The notes under the pieces are model-generated. The model saw only the letters and a program-made list of their open reading frames with translations, made no database searches and was not told the DNA's origin. A stretch of 60,279 nucleotides of DNA. Source: an uncultured Lachnospiraceae bacterium (lineage in GTDB: Bacteria; Bacillota; Clostridia; Lachnospirales; Lachnospiraceae). This document shows positions 43,721-52,588 of this stretch, piece after piece; position 1 is the stretch's first letter; the number at the start of each line of letters is the position of its first letter. Location of the stretch: NCBI GenBank assembly GCA_910587935.1, contig CAJUNP010000018.1, forward strand, positions 1 to 60,279. The letters are read 5' to 3'. A program made the translations under genes and the position numbers.

Positions 43721-44224
43721 ATGACCGCACTGGAAATTCAATCTCTGAAACAATTTATGCACGCTTTTCTGGCAGACGACACCTTTGATCTGTTCCTGTT
43801 GGAAGAAGCCGTTATTACAACTTACAATACTTTCCATATTGACGGCAGACAAAACAAATCTTTCTATTCCTCCGAAGAATGGAACGATCCTGCCATTCGT
43901 CCCTACGAATTCACCCGCTGGAAAGATCTCCGCGGAATATGCTTCGATTTGATTAAGGGAAGACGTACTCCGGCCGGCTTCAAATTTGTACTGCAGCTGA
44001 TCCCGGATTACATAGAGGGTATCCTCAAAAACGAAGATACCCTCTTAAAACCTGACGATATTAAAGCGCTTGTTCTGACTTTAAAATATGACGGAACCCG
44101 TCTGACGCTCGTTACCGGAACTTCCCTGAAAACCTTTCTTCCGGACCAGTCCTTAGAGCCCTGCTGGGACGGCGCCATCCGCCGTTTCCTGGCAAAACAC
44201 GGTCTGCATTACGAAGAACTGTAA
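43721..44224 (+). CDS. DUF5721-like protein, 167 aa
   Basis: ATG 43721 follows AAAGGAG by eight bases; an upstream frame to 43676 overlaps the promoter. A soluble, mixed alpha/beta protein without membrane segments. It shows FLLEEAVITTYNTFHIDG, WKDLRGICFDLIKGRRTPAGF (in pieces) and LTLKYDGTRLTLVTG. I relate it to the uncharacterised DUF5721 family from memory. Function unknown. Confidence 0.78.
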   Translation: MTALEIQSLKQFMHAFLADDTFDLFLLEEAVITTYNTFHIDGRQNKSFYSSEEWNDPAIRPYEFTRWKDLRGICFDLIKGRRTPAGFKFVLQLIPDYIEGILKNEDTLLKPDDIKALVLTLKYDGTRLTLVTGTSLKTFLPDQSLEPCWDGAIRRFLAKHGLHYEEL

Positions 44225-44228
44225 ACCC

Positions 44229-46289
44229 TTACCACTCCTCAGGCAGACATTCCACAATGTAGTGGTAATAATTATTGTTCAGCACTCGGCCGGAGAAATT
44301 ATTCATGCTCCGGACAACCGCCCGCATTTCGTCCAGATATTCTTCCGTAATCTCCTCTTCCGTGATAGGCGTGCCCACCCGGTCTTTTCTGTAATAGGAA
44401 ACTTTGTCCGTAATAAAACTTCTGTCGGAAAAGGTTACCAGGGGCAGACTGTCGGAAAGCATATCATGTCCCGCAAATAACCTTGAGTCATAATGGAATC
44501 CAAACAGATTCAGCAGAGTCGGCATCAGGTCCAAAGCGCTGCATGCCTTATTGATTTCTACGGTTTCCATTTCTGAATTCCAGAGAATCAGGCTGTTGCG
44601 GTAGATATCCAGCGTTCCTTCCAGCGGCTCTCCTGCCAGTTCCTCCAGATTTTTTATATCCATGGCATAGGGATAATGATCCGCGCTCAGACAAATCACT
44701 GTTTTTTCCAGTTTTCCAGCCTTATCCAGTTCTGCAATCAAATATTCCAGCGCCTTATCCAGCTCAATGTTACATGCAATGTACGCCTTTCCTTCTTCCG
44801 AAAAAGGAAGTCCTTCCACAGCCTCTTTGTTCTTTTTAGACATCTGGTTACCGGTAAAATTATAATTCATATGCCCCGACACCGTCATGTAATATACATG
44901 AAATCGCTCATCGCCAATATACTCGGGAATCGTCGCCTTCATCATATCCAGGTCCGAAGAAGGCCATGCGTTGGCGTTCTCCATCGGAAAAATACTGTCT
45001 CCCCATTCCTCCTCCGTCAATTCCCCTAACTTGGAAGCCCGGAAAATATATCCCAGATTCGGATGGCTTAAATGCCGTTCATAATACGACAGCGTATTGT
45101 TGTGATACGCGTAACTTTTCACTCCTTCTCTCGCAAAATACGCTGGCAGGGAAAACGGCTGTTCATTCACGGCGCTTCGTTTCATACTGAACTGCTGATC
45201 CGGAATCAATCCGGTAAGATTAACATATTCACCGTCGCTGGTGCTTGTCTGCCAAAGAGGCACATAGTAATCCTCCGCCACAAAACCGGAATGGGTCAGC
45301 TTATACAAGGTGGGCGTAAGAGTCTTGTCCACGGCGTAAGAGCAAAATCCTTCAGCCGTCAGATAAATCAGGTTATATCCTTCAAAAAATCCGGTATACT
45401 CGTTCTTTTTCGTGGGTTCCACGGTTTGTATATAATCAGTCAGCTTTTTTAAATCATCCGTTTCGGAAATCTGCTCTAATTTTTCAAAATCAATAGGAAG
45501 TATGTTTTCCAGAATCTCCGGTTTTTCTACCGGCGTATTGGCGGATACGCCTTCTACCGCCTGGCTGATATTATCCGATACGTCCGGATTCAGTCCTTCA
45601 GCCGGTTCTTCCGTCCTTGCCATAACTTCTTCCGAATCCTCCCACGAATCTACTTCAAATATGCTTCTGGGCAGAATTCCTCCCGCCACGTCGCGCTGCA
45701 GGCAGGCCACCACTCCAAACTGTTCTATGGCGGCATTGGGATCATAAAATTCCCGGTATTCTTCATAGTAATCGGCTTTCAGTAAATATCCCCCAAGCAT
45801 AACCGAGAAAAATCCTAAAATCCCCACTGTAAAAACAGCGACGCAGGCCAGCCTTGCATACAGCGTATGACTGCGTAGGGTCAGCCACCGGATCTTCAAC
45901 AGCATCCCCGCCGCCGCCAGAGGAACGGCAAGCAGGAGCAGAAAACCGCTGGCCGAGAGAATTCCCGCAAGAGCTTCCCTCCAATAATTTTTAAGCGCCA
46001 TTCCTCCCGCATTCTGAACGGCTGCAATCAGAAGCGGCTGCTTGAAAATTTTGAAATAAACCAACTGGCTTGCAAATATCAAAAAACCCGTAACCTGCAA
46101 GATCCAGAAAAATATCTTATTCGTTTTTTTCCGCATAAATCCGGTAAGCAAAGCGCCCAGTCCCGCCCATAACAGACTCGACGGCAGCATCAGAAGCGGA
46201 TTACAGCCTGCCAATCCAAAACATGCCAGATGATATATGATTTCCATATATACGATACTGCCCCAAAGCAGAATAAACGTCTTTTTCAT
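44229..46289 (-). CDS. LTA synthase-like sulfatase-family membrane enzyme
   Basis: A 686-residue protein from ATG 46289. Five hydrophobic segments (residues ~5-185) precede a linker and an extracellular alkaline-phosphatase-fold domain. Catalytic motifs of lipoteichoic acid synthases are recognisable: LIYLTAEGF with the metal Glu, WQTSTSDGEYVNLTG with the nucleophile Thr, and SADHYPY with Asp-His, plus DERFHVYYMTVSGHMNY. It probably polymerises or transfers glycerol phosphate from phosphatidylglycerol. An internal linker (about 235-270) is Ser/Glu-rich. Confidence 0.88.
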   Translation of the reverse strand: MKKTFILLWGSIVYMEIIYHLACFGLAGCNPLLMLPSSLLWAGLGALLTGFMRKKTNKIFFWILQVTGFLIFASQLVYFKIFKQPLLIAAVQNAGGMALKNYWREALAGILSASGFLLLLAVPLAAAGMLLKIRWLTLRSHTLYARLACVAVFTVGILGFFSVMLGGYLLKADYYEEYREFYDPNAAIEQFGVVACLQRDVAGGILPRSIFEVDSWEDSEEVMARTEEPAEGLNPDVSDNISQAVEGVSANTPVEKPEILENILPIDFEKLEQISETDDLKKLTDYIQTVEPTKKNEYTGFFEGYNLIYLTAEGFCSYAVDKTLTPTLYKLTHSGFVAEDYYVPLWQTSTSDGEYVNLTGLIPDQQFSMKRSAVNEQPFSLPAYFAREGVKSYAYHNNTLSYYERHLSHPNLGYIFRASKLGELTEEEWGDSIFPMENANAWPSSDLDMMKATIPEYIGDERFHVYYMTVSGHMNYNFTGNQMSKKNKEAVEGLPFSEEGKAYIACNIELDKALEYLIAELDKAGKLEKTVICLSADHYPYAMDIKNLEELAGEPLEGTLDIYRNSLILWNSEMETVEINKACSALDLMPTLLNLFGFHYDSRLFAGHDMLSDSLPLVTFSDRSFITDKVSYYRKDRVGTPITEEEITEEYLDEMRAVVRSMNNFSGRVLNNNYYHYIVECLPEEW

Positions 46290-46400
46290 ATTCTTCTTTC
46301 GTCCTTTGCCAGATTTCTTCTTTCGGAAAAAATGATAGCACATTCGGAAAGAAAAATGTGAATTATTTCGAAGATTAAAAAAAAATTAATACTTTCGTAG

Positions 46401-46757
46401 TTATTTCTTCATTTTTGGGTTAAAAATCAGGCTGGCAAGATAGCCGAAAACAAGCGCCGCCGAACATCCTACCGCTCCCGCCTTAAACCCGCCCTGAAAA
46501 ATTCCAAGAAATCCGCTTTCATCCACAGCTTCCTTCACACCCTTCATCAGTACGTTACCAAAACCCAGCAGGGGAACGCTGGCCCCCGCGCCGGCAAACT
46601 CCACAAACGGCTGATACCACCCGAACACACTGATAATACTGCCAAGACACACCAAAAGCACCATGATCCGCCCGGGCATCATTTTTGTTTTTTCCATCAG
46701 GATCTGTACCAGGGCGCAGATTAATCCGCCAACCCAGAATGCGTTCAAATAATCCAT
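46401..46757 (-). CDS. spoVAE: stage V sporulation protein AE
   Basis: A 118-residue hydrophobic protein with WVGGLICALVQILMEKTKM, MVLLVCLGSIISVFGWYQPF and the GAGASVPLLGFGNVLMKGV motif typical of SpoVAE (SpoVAEB). These proteins form the dipicolinic acid channel of the spore inner membrane together with SpoVAC and SpoVAD. Neither spoVAC nor spoVAD is adjacent; spoVAD is 7.5 kb away. GGAGG precedes the ATG. A terminator ends 26 bases upstream, so it needs its own promoter; CATAATA at 46822-46828 is a weak forespore -10 candidate. Confidence 0.92.
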   Translation of the reverse strand: MDYLNAFWVGGLICALVQILMEKTKMMPGRIMVLLVCLGSIISVFGWYQPFVEFAGAGASVPLLGFGNVLMKGVKEAVDESGFLGIFQGGFKAGAVGCSAALVFGYLASLIFNPKMKK

Positions 46758-46782
46758 ATTTGTTCCTCCATTTTTTTCACAA

Positions 46783-46814
46783 AAAATAACAGATATCTCT
46801 ATCTGTTATTTTCT
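46783..46814 (-). terminator. terminator of the ligase-aroK-transporter operon
   Basis: Minus strand AATAACAGATA and TATCTGTTATT pair perfectly around GAGA, followed by TTTTGTG. It separates the operon ending at 46845 from spoVAE. Confidence 0.85.
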
Positions 46815-46844
46815 GGACTGCCGTTTCATATTATGCACGATATT

Positions 46845-47768
46845 TTATTTTTTCTTAAGTTTTTTGATAATCTGTCCCGTGGGAAGCTGTACTAAAACCA
46901 CGGCCGCAAGTACGATCCCGCATCCAAGAAGCTGTCTTCCCGTCAGCGTCTGGTCGTCTTTTAAAAATCCTGTTCTGTACGCAAGCCAGCCGGCCAGTAC
47001 CGATATTACGGACTCCAGACTTAAAATCAGGGACGCCACCGTAGGATTCATATCCTTCTGCCCCACAATCTGCAGGGTATACGCCACGCCGCAGGACATA
47101 ACGCCGGCATATAAAACCGGAACCGCTCCGGAAAGAAGCGCCGAAAGACTGACCTTTTCAAAAATCAGGGCGCAGACCGTACAAATTCCGCCGCATACCA
47201 GGAACTGGATACAGGAAAGCGCCACGCCGTCCGCTTTAGGGGAAAAATAATCGATAACCAGAATATGTACGGTAAAAAGAATCGCACAGACGAAAACAAG
47301 CGCGTCTCCGGGATTAATCCGAAAACTTCCCTGAATACACAGCAGATACATGCCCGCTGCCGCCATCAATACCGCAATCCAGACGGCTCCGGGAACTTTT
47401 TTCCCAAGAAAAACGCCGCATACGGGAACAAAAACGATATAAAGAGCCGTTATGAACCCGGCTTTTCCCACGGTTGTATAAAGAATCCCGTATTGCTGGA
47501 ACATACTGGCCGCCATCAACGCCAGACCGCAGCAGATTCCTCCGATCCAGGCATTTTTGTGGAACAGGGGACGGCTGTCTTTCGGCGCTTTTTTTCTTCG
47601 GAAAAGAATCACCGGAACGAGTACCGCCGAGCCGATCAGGCTTCGCACCCCGTTAAAGGTAAAAGGCCCCATATATTCCATGCCTTTGCTTTGCGAAACA
47701 AAAGCCACGCCCCAGATAAATGCAGCCAGAAAAAGCAACAGGCTATTTTTCATTGTCCTTTTGTTCAT
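46845..47768 (-). CDS. EamA/DMT family transporter
   Basis: A 307-residue protein with ten membrane segments and two EamA halves (FLAAFIWGVAFVSQSKGMEYMGPFTFNGVRS in pieces; later SLILSLESVISVLAGWLAYRTGF in pieces). ATG 47768 follows GAGG by nine bases. Members move small metabolites, often out of the cell. It overlaps aroK by 26 bases and is the last gene of an operon for two ligases, so it could export their product (inference). Confidence 0.88.
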   Translation of the reverse strand: MNKRTMKNSLLLFLAAFIWGVAFVSQSKGMEYMGPFTFNGVRSLIGSAVLVPVILFRRKKAPKDSRPLFHKNAWIGGICCGLALMAASMFQQYGILYTTVGKAGFITALYIVFVPVCGVFLGKKVPGAVWIAVLMAAAGMYLLCIQGSFRINPGDALVFVCAILFTVHILVIDYFSPKADGVALSCIQFLVCGGICTVCALIFEKVSLSALLSGAVPVLYAGVMSCGVAYTLQIVGQKDMNPTVASLILSLESVISVLAGWLAYRTGFLKDDQTLTGRQLLGCGIVLAAVVLVQLPTGQIIKKLKKK

Positions 47769-48261
47769 ATGTAATTTCCTCAACAATCTCCCGTATGGAT
47801 TTTCCTTCACAGGATATGGTAATCTGTGCATATTTTTCATAGAGGGGCTCCCGCTCTTCCAGTAACGCCGAAAGCGTCTGTCCCTGCTTCATGGTCACGC
47901 CTCTTTCGTTTAAATCCCCCAGCCTGCGCCGTAACTCGCCGTATCCGATTTTCAGGTACAGAATTGTGCCGATCTGCGCAAAATGCGCCATGGCCTTCGG
48001 GCCGTAAACCGCGCTTCCCCCGGTGGCAATCACGGTCCGCTCCGGATGCAGCGAACAGTTCACCTCTTCTTCCGTCCTGTGGAATCCCTCGTTGCCAAGC
48101 TCTTCAATCATCTCATGAAGGAGTTTGCCGGACCGTTCCTGGATCGCCAGATCGGAATCCAGAAAACGGTAACCCAGTTTTTTTGCAAGCACGACTCCCA
48201 CCGTGCTTTTTCCCACGCCCGGCATTCCGATCAGAATCAAATTATTCCCCGACACAGGCAA
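47743..48261 (-). CDS. aroK: shikimate kinase homologue
   Basis: A 172-residue P-loop kinase. GMPGVGKSTVG (Walker A), FLDSDLAIQERSG, and EREPLYEKYAQITI fit shikimate kinase. Two ligand positions look altered: the conserved EGFR is EGFH, so the Arg that binds shikimate carboxylate is His (an Arg follows one residue later), and the GGGA loop is GGSA. No other aro gene is near. It could still be shikimate kinase, but another substrate is possible. Confidence 0.8.
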   Translation of the reverse strand: MPVSGNNLILIGMPGVGKSTVGVVLAKKLGYRFLDSDLAIQERSGKLLHEMIEELGNEGFHRTEEEVNCSLHPERTVIATGGSAVYGPKAMAHFAQIGTILYLKIGYGELRRRLGDLNERGVTMKQGQTLSALLEEREPLYEKYAQITISCEGKSIREIVEEITYEQKDNEK

Positions 48262-48619
48262 TAACCTCTACTTCACAGAGAACTGCTTTGGGAAGGGTTT
48301 TCACCGCCACGCAGCTTCTTGCCGGTTTTTCGGTGAAATATTTTTCGTAAACGCTGTTAAAAGCTGCAAAATCCTCCATATCCGCAAGAAAACATGTGGT
48401 TTTCACAACTTTTGTATAGTCGGTTCCGGCCGCGGAGAGGATGGCTCCCACATTCTTCATAACCTGCTCCGCCTGAGCCTCGATTCCCTGAGCTTCGATC
48501 TGTCCATTTTCAGGATTAATGGGAATCTGTCCGCTGGCAAACAAAAATCCGCCTGCCACAATTCCCTGGGAATATGGCCCGATAGCTGCCGGCGCTTTGT
48601 CTGTTGCTATTTTTTTCAT
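48242..48619 (-). CDS. ridA: RidA family deaminase
   Basis: A 125-residue RidA protein, ATG 48619 with AGAAGG. AIGPYSQGI, LFASGQIPINPENG, and CFLADMEDFAAFNSVYEKYF, and RSCVAVKTLPKAVLCEVEVIA with the catalytic Arg match the family. It hydrolyses reactive enamine/imine intermediates from PLP enzymes. It overlaps aroK by 20 bases. Confidence 0.93.
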   Translation of the reverse strand: MKKIATDKAPAAIGPYSQGIVAGGFLFASGQIPINPENGQIEAQGIEAQAEQVMKNVGAILSAAGTDYTKVVKTTCFLADMEDFAAFNSVYEKYFTEKPARSCVAVKTLPKAVLCEVEVIACVGE

Positions 48620-48665
48620 AACTGCCTTCTTTCTGCCGCTATGCGGCGTAATTTTTATGATCCAT

Positions 48666-48899
48666 TTAACCGTTTTCAAACTCTACGGTTACATAAAATC
48701 CCCGTTCATTTTCTTTGATATCCGTAACAATCCCTTCTCTTGCAAGCAATCGCTCCCGGAAAGGAAAGTTACCCGACATGGCAAGCGAAGGATCGATCAC
48801 ATAATAATAGTTGCTGGGCAACAGCCCCTCCGTTACCGTCACCTTCTGTCCGACTTCCAAAAGTCCCTGCCGTTCCATTTTAAATTCCATGCTGCGCAT
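48666..48899 (-). CDS. small hypothetical protein, 77 aa
   Basis: A 77-residue protein with alternating hydrophobic pattern (VGQKVTVTEG, GIVTDIKENERGFYVTVEF) that suggests a small beta-barrel, possibly an SH3-like or KOW-like fold. No motif is recognised. Its ATG shares a base with the TAA of the upstream ATP-grasp gene, and AAGGA lies eight bases before it. The coupling suggests a function with that enzyme. Confidence 0.75.
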   Translation of the reverse strand: MRSMEFKMERQGLLEVGQKVTVTEGLLPSNYYYVIDPSLAMSGNFPFRERLLAREGIVTDIKENERGFYVTVEFENG

Positions 48900-50248
48900 T
48901 ACGCCATTCCTTCTTTCTCCTGCACAATTACGGTTGGCAGCGCCATCTCGCTATACTGGGTAGAGATGATCTCGCTTTCCGATATCCGGGAATAGCAGCC
49001 CTTAAATTTACCGTTATATACAAACAAACCGGTCAGATTGCTGTACCCGCTAAAAGACGCTTCTTTGTCTTTTACCAGATCGATATTGTCCGTTACATAA
49101 GGACGGCAGAACTGCTGCAGAATATATCCCCGTCCCATACAGTCGTCAACAAACCGTTTCCACTCTTCTTCCTCACATTCCACACCCGCATGTACGCCTT
49201 TGGAACCGTAGGAATCCTCCGGCTTAATAATCCAACGGTCCTTATGGGCAAGCACTTCGCCGTAATCAAAACTTCCTTCCGTAAGGCTGACCGTGTACGG
49301 AACATGGGCTTTGACGTATGCATTTTCCTCTTCCGTTAAAAACGCTTTTGTCCGTTCATCGTGAAGAATTTTGTAAAGTACTTTATTATGGACGATCTGC
49401 GTACAGAAATCGCCGATCAGACAAACCTTTTCTTCTTCCACCGCCCGGATCAGGTCCGATACTTCTTCATAATGCTTCATAATGTCGCTGGTTACCGCCC
49501 GTCTGTAAATCGCGTCAATCCTGTTCCCGGACGGTGAATACAGACCCCCGTCCCGGTAACGCAGATCCCGGATCTCACAGATTTCCGCAGTGATCCCCTG
49601 CTTTTCAAAGGCTTTTACAAAAATTTTGAATTCTTCGCCGGTAGCGCTTTCCATAAAATCCACAACCGCCACATGCGGATTTTCCTTACAGTCCTGAAAA
49701 GTCCGGTATATATTCATAAATTCGGTAACCCAGGTATCAAACAGTTCAAAGGTCGTTACCGGATGTCTGTCCGCAAATTCCTGAAAAGCCTGTGTCAGGG
49801 CAACGGCATGATTTAATTCCCGGTCTTCATTCATGGCGCTGGAACCATCCGTATTAAATTCACAGAAGTGAAAATCTCCCGTTTCTTCGTTTAAAAACAG
49901 ATCGATCCGGGCAATGGGAATCGGACAGTCATACGCCGGCTCCCGCAGAATCAGCTTTTCGAGCCGCCTGTCAAAACCGAATAACTCCCGGTACTCCGCA
50001 TCCGTCCGGTAATGTTCGATTACTTTATAAAAAATGCCGTAAAGGGTCTTTATCAGCTTTTCAAACAATTCCACTTCATCCAGGGTAAAAAGCTTCGGTA
50101 TATAAAGGGTCCTTACACACCTTCCATGATACTGGGCGGTGGAATTCTTTATATAATCCCGGATTTTTTCCGCACAGACGGCGTGGGCCTGTAAATCCTT
50201 TTCCACAATTTCCCGGTATTCCTTCTCCAGCTTTCTCAGTCCGCTCAT
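48899..50248 (-). CDS. ATP-grasp ligase (glutathionylspermidine synthase-like)
   Basis: A 449-residue protein. ATG 50248 follows GGTGG by seven bases. IARIDLFLNEETGDFHFCEFNTDGSSAMNED (in pieces) near 115-140, RWIIKPEDSYGSKGVHAG near 350 and ILQQFCRPYV near 385 are nucleotide- and metal-binding elements of ATP-grasp ligases, closest to glutathionylspermidine synthase-like or eukaryotic-type peptide ligases. It follows the GCS2 gene by four bases, so it may add a second amino acid or amine to gamma-glutamylcysteine. No amidase domain is fused. The product is unknown. Confidence 0.8.
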   Translation of the reverse strand: MSGLRKLEKEYREIVEKDLQAHAVCAEKIRDYIKNSTAQYHGRCVRTLYIPKLFTLDEVELFEKLIKTLYGIFYKVIEHYRTDAEYRELFGFDRRLEKLILREPAYDCPIPIARIDLFLNEETGDFHFCEFNTDGSSAMNEDRELNHAVALTQAFQEFADRHPVTTFELFDTWVTEFMNIYRTFQDCKENPHVAVVDFMESATGEEFKIFVKAFEKQGITAEICEIRDLRYRDGGLYSPSGNRIDAIYRRAVTSDIMKHYEEVSDLIRAVEEEKVCLIGDFCTQIVHNKVLYKILHDERTKAFLTEEENAYVKAHVPYTVSLTEGSFDYGEVLAHKDRWIIKPEDSYGSKGVHAGVECEEEEWKRFVDDCMGRGYILQQFCRPYVTDNIDLVKDKEASFSGYSNLTGLFVYNGKFKGCYSRISESEIISTQYSEMALPTVIVQEKEGMA

Positions 50249-50252
50249 ACCC

Positions 50253-51494
50253 TTACCACCTTCCGTTTCCTTTATCCCAGACCTGCGCCGGCGTAATTCT
50301 GCCGGCTTCCAATTCATAAAGAGGTTTTATGCGCTCCCGCTCTTTACTGTCCGCCGCTTCCATCACCCGGGCAAACAGCGTATCCGCCGCTTCCGCCGCG
50401 GGGATTCCGTAAACGACTCCCCGGTAGCCGTGTTCCATCAGACTCTGCTTCGCCTCTTCGATCTCCAGTCCGTCCGAAACCCGAAAATAATCCGTAAAAT
50501 AATCAAGCGTTTCCCGCCGGTAAAAAATTCCTTTAACCAGTTCCATATAAGCCAGCGCCAGAGGCATGGGCAGGCTGTCCGCAGGGCGTATCTCCAGATA
50601 TTGTTTTAACCGGATATCCGGGAAAAACATGGAAATCAGATGCTGGATTTCGGGCACTGTCAAAAGCCTGTTTCTGTAATACACGGCAATCGTATCCGAA
50701 CCGGTGGCCCTCGTCCGGTTCCCTTCTTTTACCAGAATCGGCTGCTTATGATACAGTTCTTCGGCATACGCACGAAATCCGAAATCAGGTCTGAACACAC
50801 ACTTCGGAATCAGGCATCTTTGGGCGTCTACTCCCTGCCATACGTAGCTTCTCGTCAAAAAGCGTGAAGAAGCCTGTCCTTCGTAAACGGGAGAATTATC
50901 GGTCAGAAGGGAAAATATGGGTACCAGTATACAGGCAAGCCGGTATTTTTGTATAAAATCGGCTTCACTGAAATAATCAACCGAAATCTGTGTCGACGCG
51001 GTGGCCCGCATCATCTGGTATCCCCTGCTGCCGCTGTGCCTGAAATATTCATCCATGTATTCGTAACGCTTCTTGGGAATCAGAGCAAGCTCTCCGGCCC
51101 GTCTGACAGGGTTATACCCGGCGTGAACCATATGATAACCCTCGTTGTAAAGGGCCTCTCCGTATTCTTCGTAAAAACGCGCCAGAATCCGTTCCACATC
51201 AGCTATGCATTGTTGTGGCATAACACTGATTTCAAGCTGTGCGGCCGGTTCCAGGGTAATCGAAAAATCCTCATTATAATAACCCAGGAAGTGCCCGTCC
51301 TCTTCTTCCACGTGATCTCCCTTGCGCACCTGTTTTTGCATAATGGCGTCAAGAATCCCGTAGGTTATCGGCTCTCCCCGGTTATTTAATACAAAATGTT
51401 CCGTTTCTATGCCAATCCGCTCTTCTCCACGGTTTTTACAGCCCGCTTTAAAGTATCCGGTAATGGCGTTTATATTCTGCTGTTCCAAATCCAT
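50253..51494 (-). CDS. GCS2-type glutamate-cysteine ligase homologue
   Basis: A 413-residue enzyme of the plant/EgtA type GCS2 family: RIGIETEHFVLNNRG (ATP/metal Glu pair) near residue 26, LEPAAQLEISVMPQQ near 80, MMRATASTQISVDYF near 162, and RFLTRSYVWQGVD near 212. These enzymes make gamma-glutamylcysteine or relatives. It is the first gene of a tight six-gene operon with the ATP-grasp gene. GAGG precedes the ATG. Most clostridia lack glutathione synthesis, so the thiol or peptide made is of interest. Confidence 0.85.
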   Translation of the reverse strand: MDLEQQNINAITGYFKAGCKNRGEERIGIETEHFVLNNRGEPITYGILDAIMQKQVRKGDHVEEEDGHFLGYYNEDFSITLEPAAQLEISVMPQQCIADVERILARFYEEYGEALYNEGYHMVHAGYNPVRRAGELALIPKKRYEYMDEYFRHSGSRGYQMMRATASTQISVDYFSEADFIQKYRLACILVPIFSLLTDNSPVYEGQASSRFLTRSYVWQGVDAQRCLIPKCVFRPDFGFRAYAEELYHKQPILVKEGNRTRATGSDTIAVYYRNRLLTVPEIQHLISMFFPDIRLKQYLEIRPADSLPMPLALAYMELVKGIFYRRETLDYFTDYFRVSDGLEIEEAKQSLMEHGYRGVVYGIPAAEAADTLFARVMEAADSKERERIKPLYELEAGRITPAQVWDKGNGRW

Positions 51495-51525
51495 AAGGCT
51501 TCCTCTTCCAGTTTTTGCCTGCCTT

Positions 51526-51554
51526 ATTATAGCACTTCAATCCGGACTTGAACA
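51526..51554 (-). promoter_or_regulatory. probable promoter of the ligase operon
   Basis: Minus strand TATAAT (51526-51531) with a weak TGTTCA 17 bases upstream (51549-51554). The -35 matches poorly, so activation by a regulator is possible. Confidence 0.45.
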
Positions 51555-51562
51555 GAGAAATT

Positions 51563-52588
51563 TTATTCCTTTAAAGGCTTTTTCCCCTTGCTCCACCAGC
51601 AGTATGCCGCTACCGCCGCACTGACCAGAAGAAGCATATAAAAATTAATGCCTCTCGTCACGCACATGGATAATGTCAGACTGCCTCCCACAAAAACGTT
51701 GCCGAATACCGCCATATACATGAGTTCCGTAATTCCCTGTGAACCGGGAAGCGGAAGCATATCCACGGCAATATACACAACGGCCTGAAGCGCCATTACC
51801 GTGAACGCATTGGCGCCGGAAAGGCCCATTCCACGGTAAATAAACCAGGTCAAAACAAATACGCTGCACCGCTGGATAAATGTAAATCCAACTAAAAAGA
51901 GCAGTACATTGCCATGGTGTTTTATAAAGGAAACGGTTCCCTGATATTGTTCTACCATGGTATGTATTCCCTCGCTGCGTTTATCCGAGGGTTTCAGTAC
52001 ATGAATCCGCACCAGAAGCTTCTGCGCCGCATTTAAGAATCGTTCCATGCCCGGACCGTTTAACATGATGGCAAGCAGTATTACAACCAGCGCCGCATTT
52101 AAGAATAATCCCAGAAAATATAACGGAAGATACGTTCCCAAATGGATCTTAAGCCCGCCCCACCAGAAAACGGCAATCCCGATCCCCATCAGCACCAGAA
52201 CCAGCTTGTACGCCGTGGCCACACTCATCAATACAACCGTGCTTTCGGCAACCTTATGTCCGTCTTTATTCATATAGTACAGCTGCATAGGTTGTCCGCC
52301 GGTGGCAGAAGGCGTAATACCGGAATAAAAAAAACCGGTAAACGAATATTTCAGGCAGCTTGTAAGCTTTGCCTTATCGCCTATGGCACGAAGAAGATAC
52401 CATATGAGAATCCCCTCCGCCGACACAAAAAAGAGGGCCGTTATCACCGCAAGGATCAGATAGCCTTTCTGCATCCGCCCTACGGCGTCTATCAGTTCCC
52501 CAGGATCCTGATTCTTAAAAACCACATAAAAAGTGACGGCCGCCAGCATTACAAAAAACGCGGCGCTTATAATCTTTTTATACTTCAT
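51563..52588 (-). CDS. LPG synthase-type flippase family protein (UPF0104)
   Basis: A 341-residue protein with about eight membrane segments; SFTGFFYSGITPSATGGQPMQLYYM near 90 and LPLPGSQGITELMYMAVF near 280 are diagnostic of the lysylphosphatidylglycerol synthase transmembrane family (PF03706). No soluble MprF-type transferase domain is attached. It may flip or handle a lipid substrate. It overlaps the upstream gene by 11 bases and forms an operon with it and a glycosyltransferase. Confidence 0.88.
   Translation of the reverse strand: MKYKKIISAAFFVMLAAVTFYVVFKNQDPGELIDAVGRMQKGYLILAVITALFFVSAEGILIWYLLRAIGDKAKLTSCLKYSFTGFFYSGITPSATGGQPMQLYYMNKDGHKVAESTVVLMSVATAYKLVLVLMGIGIAVFWWGGLKIHLGTYLPLYFLGLFLNAALVVILLAIMLNGPGMERFLNAAQKLLVRIHVLKPSDKRSEGIHTMVEQYQGTVSFIKHHGNVLLFLVGFTFIQRCSVFVLTWFIYRGMGLSGANAFTVMALQAVVYIAVDMLPLPGSQGITELMYMAVFGNVFVGGSLTLSMCVTRGINFYMLLLVSAAVAAYCWWSKGKKPLKE

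Noticed and set aside
46822..46828. CATAATA as a forespore (SigG) -10 for spoVAE
   Set aside because: No matching -35 was found at the right distance; kept only as a remark.
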